32,638 bases of DNA from Odoribacter sp. (lineage in GTDB: Bacteria > Bacteroidota > Bacteroidia > Bacteroidales > Marinifilaceae): NCBI GenBank assembly GCA_020024465.1, contig JAHHTT010000024.1, positions 1 to 32,638 of the forward strand. The letters run 5' to 3'. The notes beneath the pieces are model-generated. The model made no database searches. It was not told the origin of the DNA and was given only the letters and a program-made list of their open reading frames with translations. The position numbers were made by a program, and so were the translations under genes. This document shows, piece after piece, positions 32,588 through 32,638 of the stretch (position 1 is its first letter; each line of letters begins with the position of its first letter).

Positions 32588-32638
32588 CTCCTCAGGTAGG
32601 ACTTGAACCTACGACCTACGGATTAACAGTCCGCCGCT
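32588..32638 (-). tRNA. tRNA-Asn (GTT), partial at window edge
   Basis: The minus strand gives the 3' part of a tRNA: anticodon loop CTGTTAA (anticodon GTT at 32625-32627), T-arm GTAGG-TTCAAGT-CCTAC and acceptor strand CTGAGGA with discriminator G at 32588. The 5' part (acceptor and D-arm) lies beyond the window. Confidence 0.93.

Noticed and set aside
1..32638. CRISPR arrays, prophage, or antiphage operon
   Set aside because: No regularly spaced repeats, no Cas genes, no phage structural or integrase genes were seen. The Sel1 cassette is the only candidate for an unknown system and is reported with that uncertainty.

Overview
The window is chromosomal DNA from a Bacteroidota, most likely Bacteroidales, bacterium. 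The evidence is the promoter type (TTTG, 19-bp spacer, TAnnTTTG, perfect at three places), weak Shine-Dalgarno sites, Bacteroidota-type genes (a DUF4252 protein, an EF-G2-like GTPase lacking its catalytic histidine, a 432-residue MetK) and what looks like a SAM-II riboswitch upstream of metK. I cannot name the genus.

Bases 1-5000 are an AT-rich accessory islet. They hold about 1 kb with no convincing gene but a long self-complementary RNA-like segment (603-794), a perfect 16-bp hairpin (984-1019), an IS4-type transposase broken by one extra base in a homopolymer (1096-2215), a tight three-gene cassette (Sel1-repeat protein, unknown protein, Sel1-repeat protein; 2444-4789), and the last 43 codons of a TonB-like gene (4821-4952).

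From 5009 on the content is mostly core genome. A DUF4252 lipoprotein-like or secreted protein lies opposite a complete tripartite RND efflux operon (adaptor, inner-membrane pump, outer-membrane channel; 6502-12199) with a textbook promoter and terminator. An ABC-F ATPase follows on the minus strand. Two almost identical tRNA-Leu(CAA) genes with duplicated promoters flank a DIP1984-family protein. Next come a HAD phosphatase overlapping tail-to-tail with a MATE transporter, a secreted S37-type peptidase, and waaA (Kdo transferase), which is divergent from metK. A BASS-family transporter and a YugP-like zinc metallopeptidase follow on the minus strand.

The right third contains the EF-G2-like gene with a perfect 20-bp LacI-type palindrome upstream, rsmE followed 3 bp later by an unlisted 32-residue membrane peptide, clpB, and the oxidative pentose phosphate genes gnd and zwf. 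The window ends inside a minus-strand tRNA-Asn.

The most interesting items are the EF-G2 gene with its operator-like dyad, the structured RNA candidate at 603-794, the Sel1 cassette beside mobile DNA, the riboswitch, and the DUF4252 protein whose tail resembles a TonB-receptor plug signature. All calls come from reading the sequence; no database search was run.
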